From: an uncultured bacterium
GTDB lineage: Bacteria; Planctomycetota; Phycisphaerae; Phycisphaerales; UBA1924
Length of the DNA stretch: 64,000 bases
Assembly (NCBI GenBank): GCA_903834785.1
Contig: CAILKP010000021.1
Span: 1 to 64,000, forward strand
Direction of reading: 5' to 3'
Both the position numbers and the translations under genes were made by a program. The notes beneath the pieces were generated by a model. It saw nothing but the letters and a program-made list of their open reading frames with translations, searched no databases and was not told the DNA's origin. Positions 1-11,860 of this stretch are shown one piece after another. Numbering within the stretch: position 1 is the stretch's first letter; each line of letters begins with the position of its first letter.

Positions 1-441
1 GCCGCAGCCAACGCTGCCGCAAGCGAGCCCGCAACGACCGAGCCCGCCACAACTGCCATCAACGCAGCCGCGCCCGTCGCCACCGCGACCACCGCCGCAC
101 CAACCAACACCACCCCCGCGCCCGCCACTGCGCCAGCCGCAGCAGAGCGCGCGCCAACACCCGAACCCGAGCCCGCTCTCCCCGCCGACCCCGAGGCCAC
201 CGCCCGCGAAGCCGCCACCCTGAAAGAGGAATGGGCCACACTCGAGGATCTCCGCTTCGGCATCGGCAACGAACTGGTCGCACTCCAGTGTCGCAAGCGT
301 CACGAGTCCCACACCCCCGCCTGGGCCGCCCAGGCTCAGGACCTCTTCGACCGCTGCGTCCGCGAAAAGCTCGACCCCACCGTCATGCGCCAATACAAAA
401 TCAGCCAGCGCCTCGCCCAACTCGGCCACAAGCTGGAATGA
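1..441 (+). CDS. 3' end of an Ala/Pro/Thr-rich protein (truncated by window edge)
   Basis: Frame 1 is open from the first base to a TGA at 439-441, giving the last 146 residues of a protein whose start lies to the left. Residues 1-75 or so are low-complexity Ala/Pro/Thr (PAPATAPAAAERAPTPEPEP), typical of a flexible linker. The last 70 residues are ordinary in composition and look like a small helical domain (WATLEDLRFGIGNELVALQC, then DLFDRCVREKLD). Codon use fits the neighbouring genes. I do not recognise the family. A linker followed by a short globular tail is seen in many planctomycete membrane or envelope proteins, but no membrane segment is visible in this part. Confidence 0.7.
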   Translation, partial: AAANAAASEPATTEPATTAINAAAPVATATTAAPTNTTPAPATAPAAAERAPTPEPEPALPADPEATAREAATLKEEWATLEDLRFGIGNELVALQCRKRHESHTPAWAAQAQDLFDRCVREKLDPTVMRQYKISQRLAQLGHKLE

Positions 442-771
442 CGAGAGTCCGCCCCGTAAGAGCCCGAGCGGAAGCGAAGGGACAGTGACACCAAGGCCCT
501 CACCCCAAACTCCACACCCGCACGAAGGTCGCTGTGCTCTCAGAGCACAACACCCTCCGTGCCCGCGATCAATTCCACTCACGCCTTACCACTCACCATC
601 CCTTCGCTCCCGCTCGGGCTCCTATTGACGCGTCCCCGCCTTCATCCTGCCCATCATGTCTATCCATGTTTCCCTCTCCTGCCTTCTCCGCGTCTCTGGT
701 GCTCTGCGTGACCTCTTCTTCCGCCTTCCCCTCGCGTCTGGCGACTCTCCTCTCACCCCATCGCTCTCACC
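442..771. other. Intergenic region without a supported gene
   Basis: This stretch lies between the convergent ends of the left-edge gene and the transaldolase. It is pyrimidine-rich on the plus strand and less GC-rich than the coding DNA. Reading frames here have no ribosome binding site and no recognisable product. It probably holds 3' untranslated DNA only. Confidence 0.5.
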
Positions 772-809
772 AAAAACGAACCAAGGCCGTGCACTGGGCA
801 CGGCCTTGG
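772..809 (-). terminator. Rho-independent terminator of the transaldolase gene
   Basis: A perfect 12-bp stem (781-792 with 798-809, core GGCCGTGC/GCACGGCC) with a 5-base loop is followed on the minus strand by TTCGTTTTTGG. It lies about 30 bases past the stop of the leftward gene ending at 840. Confidence 0.85.
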
Positions 810-839
810 GAGAGGGGGGCAATACGGTGTTCAGGCGTC

Positions 840-1487
840 TCAGCCGCCGAAGGCCTTCTTGTAGTCGTCGAGGAACTTCTTGAGGCCGATGTCCGTCAGC
901 GGGTGGTTCAGCAGGCTCTTGATGACGCTCAGGGGGGCGGTGGTGACATCAGCGCCGGCGAGGGCACAGTCGACCATGTGCTTGTTGTGGCGGACGCTGG
1001 CGGCCAGGATCTTGGTGGTAAAGCCGTAGTTGTCGTAGATGGTGCGGATGCGCTGGATCAGGTCCATGCCGTCCTCGCTGATGTCGTCGAGGCGGCCGAT
1101 GAACGGGCTGACCAGGTATGCGCCGGCCTTGGCCACCAGCAGGGCCTGCATGGGCTGGAAGCACAGGGTCATGTTGGTCTTGATGCCCTCATCCGAGAAC
1201 GCCTTGCAGGCCTTGAGGCCGTCGGCGGTGATGGGGAGCTTGACGACGATGTTGGGGGCGATCTTGGCGTGCTCGCGGCCTTCCTTCATCATGCCGGCGT
1301 AGTCGATGGAGATGACCTCAGCGGAGACCGGGCCCTTGACGACCTGGCAGATCTCCTCGAGCCGCTTGGCGTAGGGGACCTTTTCCTTGGCGATCAGCGA
1401 CGGGTTGGTCGTCACACCGTCGAGCACGCCGAGTGCCGCGGCTTCTTTGATTTCTTCGATGTTGGCCGTGTCGATGTACAGCAGCAT
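840..1487 (-). CDS. tal: Short-form transaldolase (TalC/FSA family)
   Basis: 215 residues, the normal length of the small transaldolase/fructose-6-phosphate aldolase family. These cytoplasmic TIM-barrel enzymes transfer a dihydroxyacetone unit through a Schiff-base lysine in the non-oxidative pentose phosphate pathway. The lysine is K83 in NIVVKLPIT, and VTTNPSLIA, the LCFQPMQALL strand and VSPFIGRLDD are all present. The residue matching Gln59 of E. coli FsaA is Glu57 (SAEVIS); family knowledge links Glu here to transaldolase and Gln to FSA activity, so I prefer transaldolase. It is monocistronic, leftward, with its own terminator, and is transcribed divergently from the HD-GYP gene. Confidence 0.93.
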   Translation of the reverse strand: MLLYIDTANIEEIKEAAALGVLDGVTTNPSLIAKEKVPYAKRLEEICQVVKGPVSAEVISIDYAGMMKEGREHAKIAPNIVVKLPITADGLKACKAFSDEGIKTNMTLCFQPMQALLVAKAGAYLVSPFIGRLDDISEDGMDLIQRIRTIYDNYGFTTKILAASVRHNKHMVDCALAGADVTTAPLSVIKSLLNHPLTDIGLKKFLDDYKKAFGG

Positions 1488-1867
1488 TTCGTCGTCTCCT
1501 TGATGGTCCGATAGGAAAGGCGGTCGGTCGGTGTCAGGATAGCTCCATCGGCGTGCGGGCGGGGGATCGTGAGGGTGTTGGATCCGTCAAGTGGTGGTGA
1601 TCACGGGGGTCGGATCGGGGCGCCAGGGCGATGGCCCGGCGGCACTGGGGGGCCCAGACGGGTCACCCGGCACAACCTCACAGCACGGGCCGGAAGGGGT
1701 TTTGCCATGGGGCGCTGCAGGATGCGTGAGATTACAGGGCTCGCGGCAACTCGTACCGGCGGCACCGGCGAGGAGAGTCCGCAGTAACACGATCTTGATG
1801 CCGCGCAACAACTGCCGGGCATGGCGAGGCGGCCGGACGTCGATAGGTTGCCCGACGAGGAGCCCGA
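1488..1867. other. Divergent intergenic region between tal and the HD-GYP gene
   Basis: About 380 bases with no supported gene. It must carry the leftward tal promoter and a rightward promoter for the HD-GYP gene, but I could not pick convincing -35/-10 pairs. A GAGGAG Shine-Dalgarno sequence at 1856-1861 precedes the GTG start at 1868. Confidence 0.5.
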
Positions 1868-3307
1868 GTGATACAGCAGAAGAACAGACAACCACAGGCG
1901 GACAGCGTGCGCGATCGGCGGGCGCGCTGGAACGCGACGGAACTGGCCAGTGCGGCCCGGCGCAAGCTGATCCTCACGACGCTGGCGTTCCAGACCATGA
2001 CCTTCGGGGCGGCGTGGTACGCCACGAGCGTGGGCACGCGCCATCAGGTGGTCTCGGCGGTGGGTGAGAACATCCAGGCCCAGAACGTGCGGATCGCCGA
2101 GACGCTGGGGCGGGTGATCAGTGAACTCAAGCCGGCGGACCTGCTGCCCAGCAGCGAGGGGCTGTTGGCGGTGCAGGCGATGATTGATGCCCTCGCGATG
2201 TCCAAGACCGCGCGGGCGCTGGTGATTGACTCATCGGGAAACCTGATCTGCCGCTCGGGCTCGCAGGCCGAGCCGCTGGAGCTGGACCTCAGCAGCATCC
2301 GTGTGACAGCGCCGACGCAGCCCGGGGCCATGCCGATTGTCAGCGTGCCGACGGGCACTGCGGCCACTGGGCAGGTGACGGCCGAGGGCGGGCAGCTGCA
2401 TCAGATCGCCGTCAAGGACCTGCCGGGCCTTGGGGCCAAGCTGGTGGTGCTGCAGCCGGAGACGGTGATGCTGACCGCCGGCGGCGGGCAGATGCGGAGC
2501 ATTCTGGCGGCGGTGACGCTGCTGGGCCTTGCCGTGCTGGGCGCCACGGCGCTGGCGACGAGCAAGCTCATCCGCCGGCACGACAGCGAGCTCGAGGAGA
2601 TCAACCATGGTCTGGAGGCCGAGGTTTCGGCCCGCGTGCAGCAGTCTTTGCGGACGCGGCACGCGCTGATCACCGGTCTGGCCAAGCTGGCGGATTACCG
2701 CGACACCGACACCGGCGCACACCTGGACCGCATCGCTGCGTACAGCGAACTGCTGGCACGGCGGCTGCAGGGCAGGTGGGCGTGCATCGACGGGCACTGG
2801 ATTGACAATCTCAAGCTGGCCAGCAGCCTGCACGACATCGGCAAGGTGGGCATCTGCGATTCGATCCTGCTCAAGCCGGGCAAGTTCACGGCTGAGGAGC
2901 GGCGGATCATGGAGAAGCACGCGCAGATTGGTGCTGAGACGCTGGCGGAAGTCCGCCGCGGCATGGGCGGGGATGACCTGATGGACATGTGCATTGATGT
3001 GGCCCGGCACCACCATGAGCGGTGGGACGGCAAGGGCTACCCGATGCAGCTGGCCGGCGAGGAGATTCCTGCCGCGGCACGGCTGGTGGCGCTGGCGGAT
3101 GTGTACGACGCGCTGACGAGTCGCCGGGTGTATAAGGATGCGATGCCGCACCGGAAGGTGGTGGAGATCATCACCCAGGGATCGGGCACGCAGTTTGACC
3201 CGGCGGTGGTGGAGGCGTTTGTGGCGCTGGAGGCGGAGTTTGATGCAGTCCGCGAGCGGCTGCAGCCGGCGGAGCTGGAGATCCCCAAGCTGGCGCAGGC
3301 GGCGTGA
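1868..3307 (+). CDS. Membrane sensor protein with HD-GYP phosphodiesterase domain
   Basis: 479 residues. An N-terminal membrane helix (about 33-53) and a second (about 216-236) bracket a periplasmic sensor region of about 160 residues. A short coiled linker then leads to an HD-GYP domain at about 265-450. The HD pair (SLHDIGKVGI, about 320), HHHERWDGKGYP (the GYP signature, about 380-393) and LADVYDALTSRRVYK are intact, so an active metal-dependent cyclic-di-GMP phosphodiesterase is expected. The start is GTG with GAGGAG seven bases upstream. It stands alone, so its signal and output are unknown. A terminator follows at 3326-3365. Confidence 0.9.
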   Translation: MIQQKNRQPQADSVRDRRARWNATELASAARRKLILTTLAFQTMTFGAAWYATSVGTRHQVVSAVGENIQAQNVRIAETLGRVISELKPADLLPSSEGLLAVQAMIDALAMSKTARALVIDSSGNLICRSGSQAEPLELDLSSIRVTAPTQPGAMPIVSVPTGTAATGQVTAEGGQLHQIAVKDLPGLGAKLVVLQPETVMLTAGGGQMRSILAAVTLLGLAVLGATALATSKLIRRHDSELEEINHGLEAEVSARVQQSLRTRHALITGLAKLADYRDTDTGAHLDRIAAYSELLARRLQGRWACIDGHWIDNLKLASSLHDIGKVGICDSILLKPGKFTAEERRIMEKHAQIGAETLAEVRRGMGGDDLMDMCIDVARHHHERWDGKGYPMQLAGEEIPAAARLVALADVYDALTSRRVYKDAMPHRKVVEIITQGSGTQFDPAVVEAFVALEAEFDAVRERLQPAELEIPKLAQAA

Positions 3308-3325
3308 GGCGGGCGGCAGGGACGC

Positions 3326-3365
3326 GAGAATCCCCGGTTTGTGGGCTGAAAACGGGGTTTTTCTC
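3326..3365 (+). terminator. Terminator after the HD-GYP gene
   Basis: CCCCGGTTT (3332-3340) pairs with AAACGGGG (3350-3357) with one bulged base. The stem is followed by TTTTTCTC, and flanking GAGAA/TTCTC can extend it. Confidence 0.6.
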
Positions 3366-3442
3366 GGCAGGACGGGTGGGTTTGGGGCTGTGGCGGGCTT
3401 GATCCAGACGAACTTTCAACTACTATTGAAAGTATCGAAAGG

Positions 3443-4987
3443 ATGGCTCCCATGTCCGGTGCAGGAACAACTGCTGGCTCTGTCCATACCGCTCGTCAGC
3501 CCGTGCTGCTGGCCCCGCCCAGGGAGCACCCGGGGCTTTCGGGCTGCGATGAAGGGCTGCTGACGGCGGTGGTGCGGGGCGAGGCGCGGATGACGCCGGA
3601 GCAGGCGCTGGAGGTGTATCACAACCTGCCGCTGGCGACGCTGGGGCGGTTTGCCGATGCGCGGGCGCGGCACATTCACGGGGATGTGATCCGGACGTAT
3701 GTGATTGACCGGAACATCAACTACACCAACGTGTGCAACGCGCGGTGCACGTTCTGTGCCTTCCGGCGTGATGGTGATGAGCATGACGCGTACACGCTGA
3801 GCCATGAGGAGATTTTGCGGAAGGTCGGCGAGCTGGTGGCCATCGGCGGGACGCAGATTCTGATGCAGGGCGGCATGAACCCCGCGCTGCCGCTGAGCTG
3901 GTATGAGGAGCTGCTGAGCTCGATCAAGCGGGCGTATCCGCAGGTGCACATTCACGCGTTCTCGCCGCCGGAGATGATTGAGTTCGTGCACTTCTTTAAT
4001 CCGCCGGGGGCTGACCTGGCGGCGAAGATCCGCTGGGTGCTGTCGCGGCTGAAGAAGGCGGGGCTGGCCTCGCTGCCGGGTGGCGGCGGTGAGATCTTTG
4101 CCGGGCCGGTGCGGCGGAAGATCGGGCTGGGCAAGTGCGATGCGGCCGCGTGGCTGACGACGATGGCGGTGGCGCACGAGCTGGGGATGTTCACCAGCGG
4201 GACGATGATGTTCGGGCACATTGAGGGGTACGCGGACCGGATTCACCACATGTGGATGGTGCGGCGTGCGCAGGACTGGGCGGTGTTTGGCGATGCGAGC
4301 AACCTGCCGTTCCCGGCATTTGAGCGCGGGGAGGCTGAGGGGCCGCGCGGGCACTATGTGAGCTTTATCGCCTGGCCGTTCCAGCGTGAGAACACGCCGC
4401 TGGGTCGCGTGCCGGACTGGGGTGCGGATGCTGCGGAACTGGAGATGGAGTTCCCCGGTGATGCGGTGGCGCGGGCGTATGACTTTGGCCGTGCCGGCGA
4501 GGTGGACCACAAGGAACTGGACGCGGCGAAGTACCCGACGGCGGGGCTCTTTGGCCGGCGGGTGCGGCAAAGCGGCTCGACGGATTACCTGCGGACGCAG
4601 GCGCTGTCGCGGCTGTTCCTGGACAACGTGTACTCGATCGGCGCATCGTGGGTGACGATGGGGCCGCACATCGGCCAGGTGGCGCTGAACTACGGCGCGA
4701 CGGACATGGGCAGCGTGATGATGGAGGAGAACGTGGTGTCCTCGGCCGGGACGACGTACTGCCTGGATGAGCCGGTGATCTGTCGGCTGGTGCGCGAGGC
4801 GGGCTTTACCCCGGCGCAGCGGGACAACACGTACGACATCCTCAAGCTGCACACGGCGAGCCCGGATGCGCCAGACCTGGCGGTGACGGACTGGAGCAAG
4901 CACCGGGCGCGGAGCATGCACCAGCAGGCGCCGAAGCAGGGTGCGCAGGCGACGACGAACGTGGCGCTGACGGTTGAGAAGAAGTGA
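3443..4987 (+). CDS. mqnC: Cyclic dehypoxanthinyl futalosine synthase (radical SAM, menaquinone synthesis)
   Basis: 514 residues. The radical SAM cysteines are in CNARCTFCAF, followed by GGTQILMQGGMNP, HIHAFSPPE and LPGGGGEIF, all typical of MqnC rather than MqnE. The enzyme cyclises dehypoxanthinyl futalosine in the futalosine route to menaquinone. The C-terminus carries ASWVTMGPHIGQVALNYGA and PAQRDNTYD, also typical. It is much longer than the usual 370 or so residues: about 45 extra residues at the N-terminus, extra sequence at about 285-305, and a roughly 58-residue insertion at about 320-378 between WPFQRENTPLG and DYLRTQ. The start could be the ATG at 3443 or at 3452. The other mqn genes are not in the window. 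Confidence 0.92.
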   Translation: MAPMSGAGTTAGSVHTARQPVLLAPPREHPGLSGCDEGLLTAVVRGEARMTPEQALEVYHNLPLATLGRFADARARHIHGDVIRTYVIDRNINYTNVCNARCTFCAFRRDGDEHDAYTLSHEEILRKVGELVAIGGTQILMQGGMNPALPLSWYEELLSSIKRAYPQVHIHAFSPPEMIEFVHFFNPPGADLAAKIRWVLSRLKKAGLASLPGGGGEIFAGPVRRKIGLGKCDAAAWLTTMAVAHELGMFTSGTMMFGHIEGYADRIHHMWMVRRAQDWAVFGDASNLPFPAFERGEAEGPRGHYVSFIAWPFQRENTPLGRVPDWGADAAELEMEFPGDAVARAYDFGRAGEVDHKELDAAKYPTAGLFGRRVRQSGSTDYLRTQALSRLFLDNVYSIGASWVTMGPHIGQVALNYGATDMGSVMMEENVVSSAGTTYCLDEPVICRLVREAGFTPAQRDNTYDILKLHTASPDAPDLAVTDWSKHRARSMHQQAPKQGAQATTNVALTVEKK

Positions 4988-5025
4988 GGTGGGAGGGGTG
5001 GGGTGTTTTGGTGTGGTGATTTGAG

Positions 5026-6219
5026 GTGATGGCGTGCAACCGCTTGGCGTGCGGCGGGGTATCGCCGTGCATGGATGAGCAAGGCAAGCATGGTGGTGGT
5101 GCGGGTGGGGTTGGCGCGGGTGCTGAGGGCGGTGATGCTGCGGCGGGGAAGAAGGCCAAGCAAAAGGGGCTGATGCGGTTTGTTGTCACGCGGGGTGCGC
5201 TCAAGCGGATTGGTGTGGTGGTGGTGCTGCTGGTGGTGACGGTGGCGGGACTGGCGTGGTACACGGCATCGATGCCGGGGGAGAGCTATCGCGGTGGGCT
5301 GCCGACGGCGACGAGCCAGCAGCAGCAACTGGCTGAGCGGCTGCGCGGGCACGTGATGGCGCTGGCGGGGACGGTGGGGGGGCGGAGCACGTACAACCCG
5401 CGGACGGGTGCGGCGGCGGCGAAGTACCTGCGGGATCACCTGCTGGAGAGCGGGTATGGGGTGGTGAACGAAACGTTTGTGGAACGCGGTTCACGCGTGC
5501 CGAACCTGGAGGTGGTGCTGCATGGGAGCGACCTGTCGTTGCCGTGCTTGGTGGTGGGGGCACACTACGACACGTTCCAGGGCACGCCGGGGGCGGATGA
5601 CAATGCATCGGGGTGTGCGGCGGTGTTGGAGCTGGCGCGGTCGATGATGTTTGACGCGAAGATCAAGGGGCCGACGCACGAGCGGAGCATTCGGTTCGTG
5701 CTGTTCGTTAACGAGGAGCCGCCAGCGTTTCAGACCGAGAACATGGGATCGTGGGTGTACGCCAAGGACCTCAAGGCCCGCGGCGTGCAGGTGCACGCGA
5801 TGCTGAGCATCGAGGCGATCGGCTACTACAGCGATGCGCCGGGCTCGCAGCAGTATCCGCTGAAGGTGCTCGAGCGGCTGTATCCCTCGACGGGTGACTT
5901 CATCGGGTTCATCGGGAATCTGCAGTCGCGGTCGCTCGTGCGGACCAGCATCGGGGCGTTTCGCGAGCGGGCGAAGTTCCCCAGTGAGGGCGCATCACTG
6001 CCGGCGGGGATCGCGGGGGTGGGATGGTCCGACCACTGGGCCTTCTGGCAGGAGGGGTGGCCGGCGATCATGGTGACAGGGACGGCGACGTTCCGCAACC
6101 CGAACTATCACACGACGGGTGACCGGCCGGAGACGCTGGACTACGACCGCATGAGCCGCGTGGTGGAGGGGCTGGGCGCGGTGGTGTGGGAGCTGGCCAG
6201 CGAGAAAAAGTGGCCGTGA
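5026..6219 (+). CDS. Membrane-anchored M28-family zinc aminopeptidase
   Basis: Up to 397 residues. A basic N-terminal segment with a single membrane helix (about 62-80, VVVVLLVVTVAGLAWY) anchors a periplasmic or external M28 peptidase domain. The metal and catalytic residues can be placed: H180 and D182 (GAHYDT), D191/D192 (GADDNASG), E230/E231 (NEEPP) and H362 (NYHTTGD). M28 enzymes cleave N-terminal residues using two zinc ions. The start is uncertain: GTG at 5026 (followed at once by ATG) or ATG at 5071, which would drop a Cys-rich leader of 15 residues. The gene is convergent with the leftward aminotransferase-fold gene at 6262. Confidence 0.87.
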   Translation: MMACNRLACGGVSPCMDEQGKHGGGAGGVGAGAEGGDAAAGKKAKQKGLMRFVVTRGALKRIGVVVVLLVVTVAGLAWYTASMPGESYRGGLPTATSQQQQLAERLRGHVMALAGTVGGRSTYNPRTGAAAAKYLRDHLLESGYGVVNETFVERGSRVPNLEVVLHGSDLSLPCLVVGAHYDTFQGTPGADDNASGCAAVLELARSMMFDAKIKGPTHERSIRFVLFVNEEPPAFQTENMGSWVYAKDLKARGVQVHAMLSIEAIGYYSDAPGSQQYPLKVLERLYPSTGDFIGFIGNLQSRSLVRTSIGAFRERAKFPSEGASLPAGIAGVGWSDHWAFWQEGWPAIMVTGTATFRNPNYHTTGDRPETLDYDRMSRVVEGLGAVVWELASEKKWP

Positions 6220-6261
6220 GTGGTGGGTGCAGATGCGGTTGGTGGCGGTAACGCTGGGGCG

Positions 6262-7521
6262 TTACTGGGCGGCCTGCTCGGCGATGAACGCCAGTGCGGC
6301 ATCGACCTCGGCGGGTGTGTTGTAGTGGACGAGACTGATTCGGATGACGCCATCGTCGGGATCGTGCCCGGGGAGCAGCGTGCTGACCAGGCGGTGCGAG
6401 TAGAAGTGGCCGAAGCGGAGTGCCAGGCCGCGGGCGTTGGCGGCGGTGGCGACCTGCTCTGAGGTGCGCCCGGCGAGGGTGAAGGCGACGGTGGGGACGC
6501 GTGAGGCATCGGTGGCGGTGGGGCCGTGGATGGTGATGCCGCGGATGGACTGCAGGCCGGTGATCAGGCGGTGCTGGAGCGGGAGCTCGAGTGCGGCCAT
6601 GATGCCGAAGGCACGCTCGATGGTGCTGCGGGAGATGAGTTCGTTCGATGCCGGGGTGGCTTCGCCGGCGAGCAGGCGGAGGTAGGGCTGGATGCCGAGC
6701 AGGGCAGCGCAGGCCTCGTGCGAGATGCCGCCGAGCTCGAACTTTTTGGGCCATGCATCGGCGGGCATGAAGAAGTGGTTGGGGCCGGTGACCTCGGCCA
6801 TGGCATCGGGCGTGCCAGCGAGGACGGCGGCGTGGGGGCCGAGGACTTTGTAGGTGCTCCAGGAGTACCAGTCGGCACCGAGGGCGGGCAGGTCGATGGT
6901 GCGGTGGGGTGCGAAGGCGACACCGTCGACCAGAATGCGGGCGCCGGCGTTGTGGGCCAGGTCGGCGATGGCGCGGACGTTGACCACGGAGCCGAGGATG
7001 TTGGAGACGTGCGGGAAGACGACCAGGCGGGTGCGGGCGCTGAGCAGGGGCTTGAGCGAGCTGACGAAGGCATCACCGGCGACGGGGAGATCGTGCCATG
7101 GCGTGATGGCAAAGCCGAGCTTGGCCAGGCGGAGCCAGCAGCCGATGTTGCTCTCGTGACCGTTGAGGTTGACGATGATCTGGTTGCGTGTGGCGGCGGC
7201 GGGGCTGCTGTGCGAGGCGGAGTCGGCGAAGGCATCGGCGAGCATGCGGACGAGTGCAGAGTCCGAAGCGCCGAGGATGGCGTGCTGCCAGCTGGGGAGG
7301 TTGGCGCAGCGGGCCATGAGCTCGTGGGCATCGTGCACGGTGTCGGCGGCGGAGAGCGACTCGGTGTAGCTGCCGCCGGTCTGGGCGTAGGAGGCCAGGA
7401 AGTAGTGGTGGACGGCATCGGCCACGCAGCGGGGGACCTGTGAGCTGCCAGCGTTGTCGAGGTAGACGGTGGGGGAGGCAAGCGAGGGGAACTGAGCGCG
7501 GATGGTGTCGAGCGGGGGCAT
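6262..7521 (-). CDS. Cysteine desulfurase-like class V aminotransferase-fold enzyme
   Basis: 419 residues, PLP-dependent fold type I. YLDNAGSSQVP at the start, the GHESNIGCWL helix, ILVDGVAFAPH (the Asp that contacts the pyridine nitrogen) and the Schiff-base lysine K225 in WSTYKVLGPH are clear. It resembles the cysteine-desulfurase-like subgroup (often called TIGR01976) more than IscS or SufS, and no SUF or ISC partner lies nearby. The substrate is therefore open; selenocysteine, cysteine or a kynureninase-like compound are possible. It is the last gene of a leftward run with the serpin (gap 57 bases). Confidence 0.85.
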   Translation of the reverse strand: MPPLDTIRAQFPSLASPTVYLDNAGSSQVPRCVADAVHHYFLASYAQTGGSYTESLSAADTVHDAHELMARCANLPSWQHAILGASDSALVRMLADAFADSASHSSPAAATRNQIIVNLNGHESNIGCWLRLAKLGFAITPWHDLPVAGDAFVSSLKPLLSARTRLVVFPHVSNILGSVVNVRAIADLAHNAGARILVDGVAFAPHRTIDLPALGADWYSWSTYKVLGPHAAVLAGTPDAMAEVTGPNHFFMPADAWPKKFELGGISHEACAALLGIQPYLRLLAGEATPASNELISRSTIERAFGIMAALELPLQHRLITGLQSIRGITIHGPTATDASRVPTVAFTLAGRTSEQVATAANARGLALRFGHFYSHRLVSTLLPGHDPDDGVIRISLVHYNTPAEVDAALAFIAEQAAQ

Positions 7522-7578
7522 GGGCGAGTTTACCCGCCACGGTGCTGCCGCGGGATTGACTGTGCCGGCTCGATTCGG

Positions 7579-8934
7579 TTACTTGGTGCGCGGGTCGGTG
7601 ATGCGGGCGATGAAGTGGATCTGGCCGAGCTGGTCCTGGACGAGCATGATGTAGGGGCGGTCGACGATCATGGCGATGGGCTGGGGCTTGGGCTTGGGCA
7701 TGGGGGCGGAGGTGACGCCGTAGGTCACGGCGGTTGCGGCGGCGGCTTCGGTCTTCTTTTCGTCGACATCCATGCGGACGGCCTGGATGACATCGGTGAT
7801 CTTGTGAGTCTTGCCGCCGGTCATGCCGGAGAAGTCGGCGTTGTCGGAGAAGGAGGCGGTCATGCCAAGGGACTTGAGCATCTCGCCGACTGAGACGCGG
7901 GTGCTCATGGAGATCTTGGGCAGCTGGAGGCGGACTTCCTGCGTGCTGAGCTGGCTGGTGGCGGCCTGGAGCCATTCGGCGCTGAGCGAGGTGATGGTGC
8001 TGTCGAGCTTGCCGGCTTCGGGGAGGATGATGAGCATGGAGCCGCCGCCGATGTAGGGCATTTGGGCGATCTGCGAGCCGCCGAAGGCTGTGTACTGCAG
8101 ATCGAGCGTCTGGAGCATGCTGGAGGCCTGGACCTTAGTGCCTGAGGCGAGTGTGAAGTCGCGGTTTTGAGTGCCCCACTCGCGGAAGGGCGAGACCCAC
8201 TCGCCCTTGAAGTAGACGGCATTGGTGAGGATCATGCCGGCGGGCTGGACATCCTGCGGGCTGATGAGGACGGGGATGAGGCCGCGGGTCTGCTCCTTGA
8301 CCCAGTTGTTGACGCTGTCGGCGGTTTTGGATCGGTCGCTGAAGTCGGCGCGGCCGGCCTCGGCGGCGAAGGCGGAGGTCAGGGTGCTGCGGTAGGCGTC
8401 GAGGAGGGTGACGGAGTTGTCGATCCAGACGCGGTTGGCGGAGTAGACGCGCATGGCGCGGGCATTGTCGCCGGTTTCCTTGTCCATGGTGGCCATGGCG
8501 GTGCGGAGCTGGGCGTAGCCGGCGAGCACCTGTTCTTGGGAGAGCGTGGCGGGAAAGCGCATGACGCGCTTCATCTCGGCCTCGGTGGCGGCGGCGGAGC
8601 CGGCATAGGCCATGGCCAGTGCGGCCGAGAGGCTGGACGGGGAGATGAGCACGTTGTCGGCTGCCGCGGAGCGGAGGCGGAGGAGATCGAAGGCGAAGTC
8701 TGCCGCGGCGGACTGGACGGCGGCGACGTCGGCGATGGGGGTGGCGGGCACGGGTGCGGGGTTGGCCGGGGGCGTGGCGGGGACTTTCTTGCCGCCGCCG
8801 GGGCCGGGGATGGGCTTGGGGTGCTTGGAGGGGGCTGGCTCGAAGCCGGCACCGGCGGCCAGAACGGCGGCGGTGCCGCAGATGGCCAGGATGGAGGCGA
8901 GGGCGAGGGAGGAGGTGAAGGTGGTTCGGCGCAT
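7579..8934 (-). CDS. Secreted serpin (serine protease inhibitor family)
   Basis: 451 residues: signal peptide (about 1-27), a Pro-rich linker (about 30-65), then a full serpin domain. NVLISPSSLSAALAMAYAGS, ILTNAVYFKGEW, a breach-region VDEKKTEAAAATAV and the closing DRPYIMLVQD are recognisable. The hinge TEAAAAT, with small residues at P12-P9, is that of inhibitory serpins, so loop insertion should be possible. Counting a canonical 17-residue loop puts Thr-Ser (in YGVTSAP) at P1-P1', which would suit a subtilisin- or elastase-like target rather than a trypsin-like one; this is inference. It follows the glucosidase gene leftward, with an inverted repeat between them. Confidence 0.9.
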   Translation of the reverse strand: MRRTTFTSSLALASILAICGTAAVLAAGAGFEPAPSKHPKPIPGPGGGKKVPATPPANPAPVPATPIADVAAVQSAAADFAFDLLRLRSAAADNVLISPSSLSAALAMAYAGSAAATEAEMKRVMRFPATLSQEQVLAGYAQLRTAMATMDKETGDNARAMRVYSANRVWIDNSVTLLDAYRSTLTSAFAAEAGRADFSDRSKTADSVNNWVKEQTRGLIPVLISPQDVQPAGMILTNAVYFKGEWVSPFREWGTQNRDFTLASGTKVQASSMLQTLDLQYTAFGGSQIAQMPYIGGGSMLIILPEAGKLDSTITSLSAEWLQAATSQLSTQEVRLQLPKISMSTRVSVGEMLKSLGMTASFSDNADFSGMTGGKTHKITDVIQAVRMDVDEKKTEAAAATAVTYGVTSAPMPKPKPQPIAMIVDRPYIMLVQDQLGQIHFIARITDPRTK

Positions 8935-8944
8935 GGGGTGGTTC

Positions 8945-8970
8945 CTGAACAGGGGCGGTTTCCTGTTCAG
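8945..8970. repeat. Perfect inverted repeat upstream of the serpin start
   Basis: CTGAACAGG (8945-8953) and CCTGTTCAG (8962-8970) are separated by 8 bases, and the repeat ends 10 bases before the serpin start codon. There is no T-run, so it looks like an operator or a mRNA hairpin over the ribosome-binding region, not a terminator. Confidence 0.55.
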
Positions 8971-9002
8971 TGCGCCGGGGACGGCTTCGGTTCAGCAGGT
9001 TT

Positions 9003-11786
<2,784 letters not shown>

Positions 11787-11860
11787 GGTGTGTTCCCGCG
11801 GGGAGGGGGAAAGCGATGGTACACGGGCCGGGGCGCGTGCTTTGTTCACTCGTTGGCGGC

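Noticed and set aside
3416-4921. 501-codon minus-strand frame opposite mqnC
   Set aside because: Arg/Pro/His-rich shadow; mqnC motifs on the plus strand are unambiguous.
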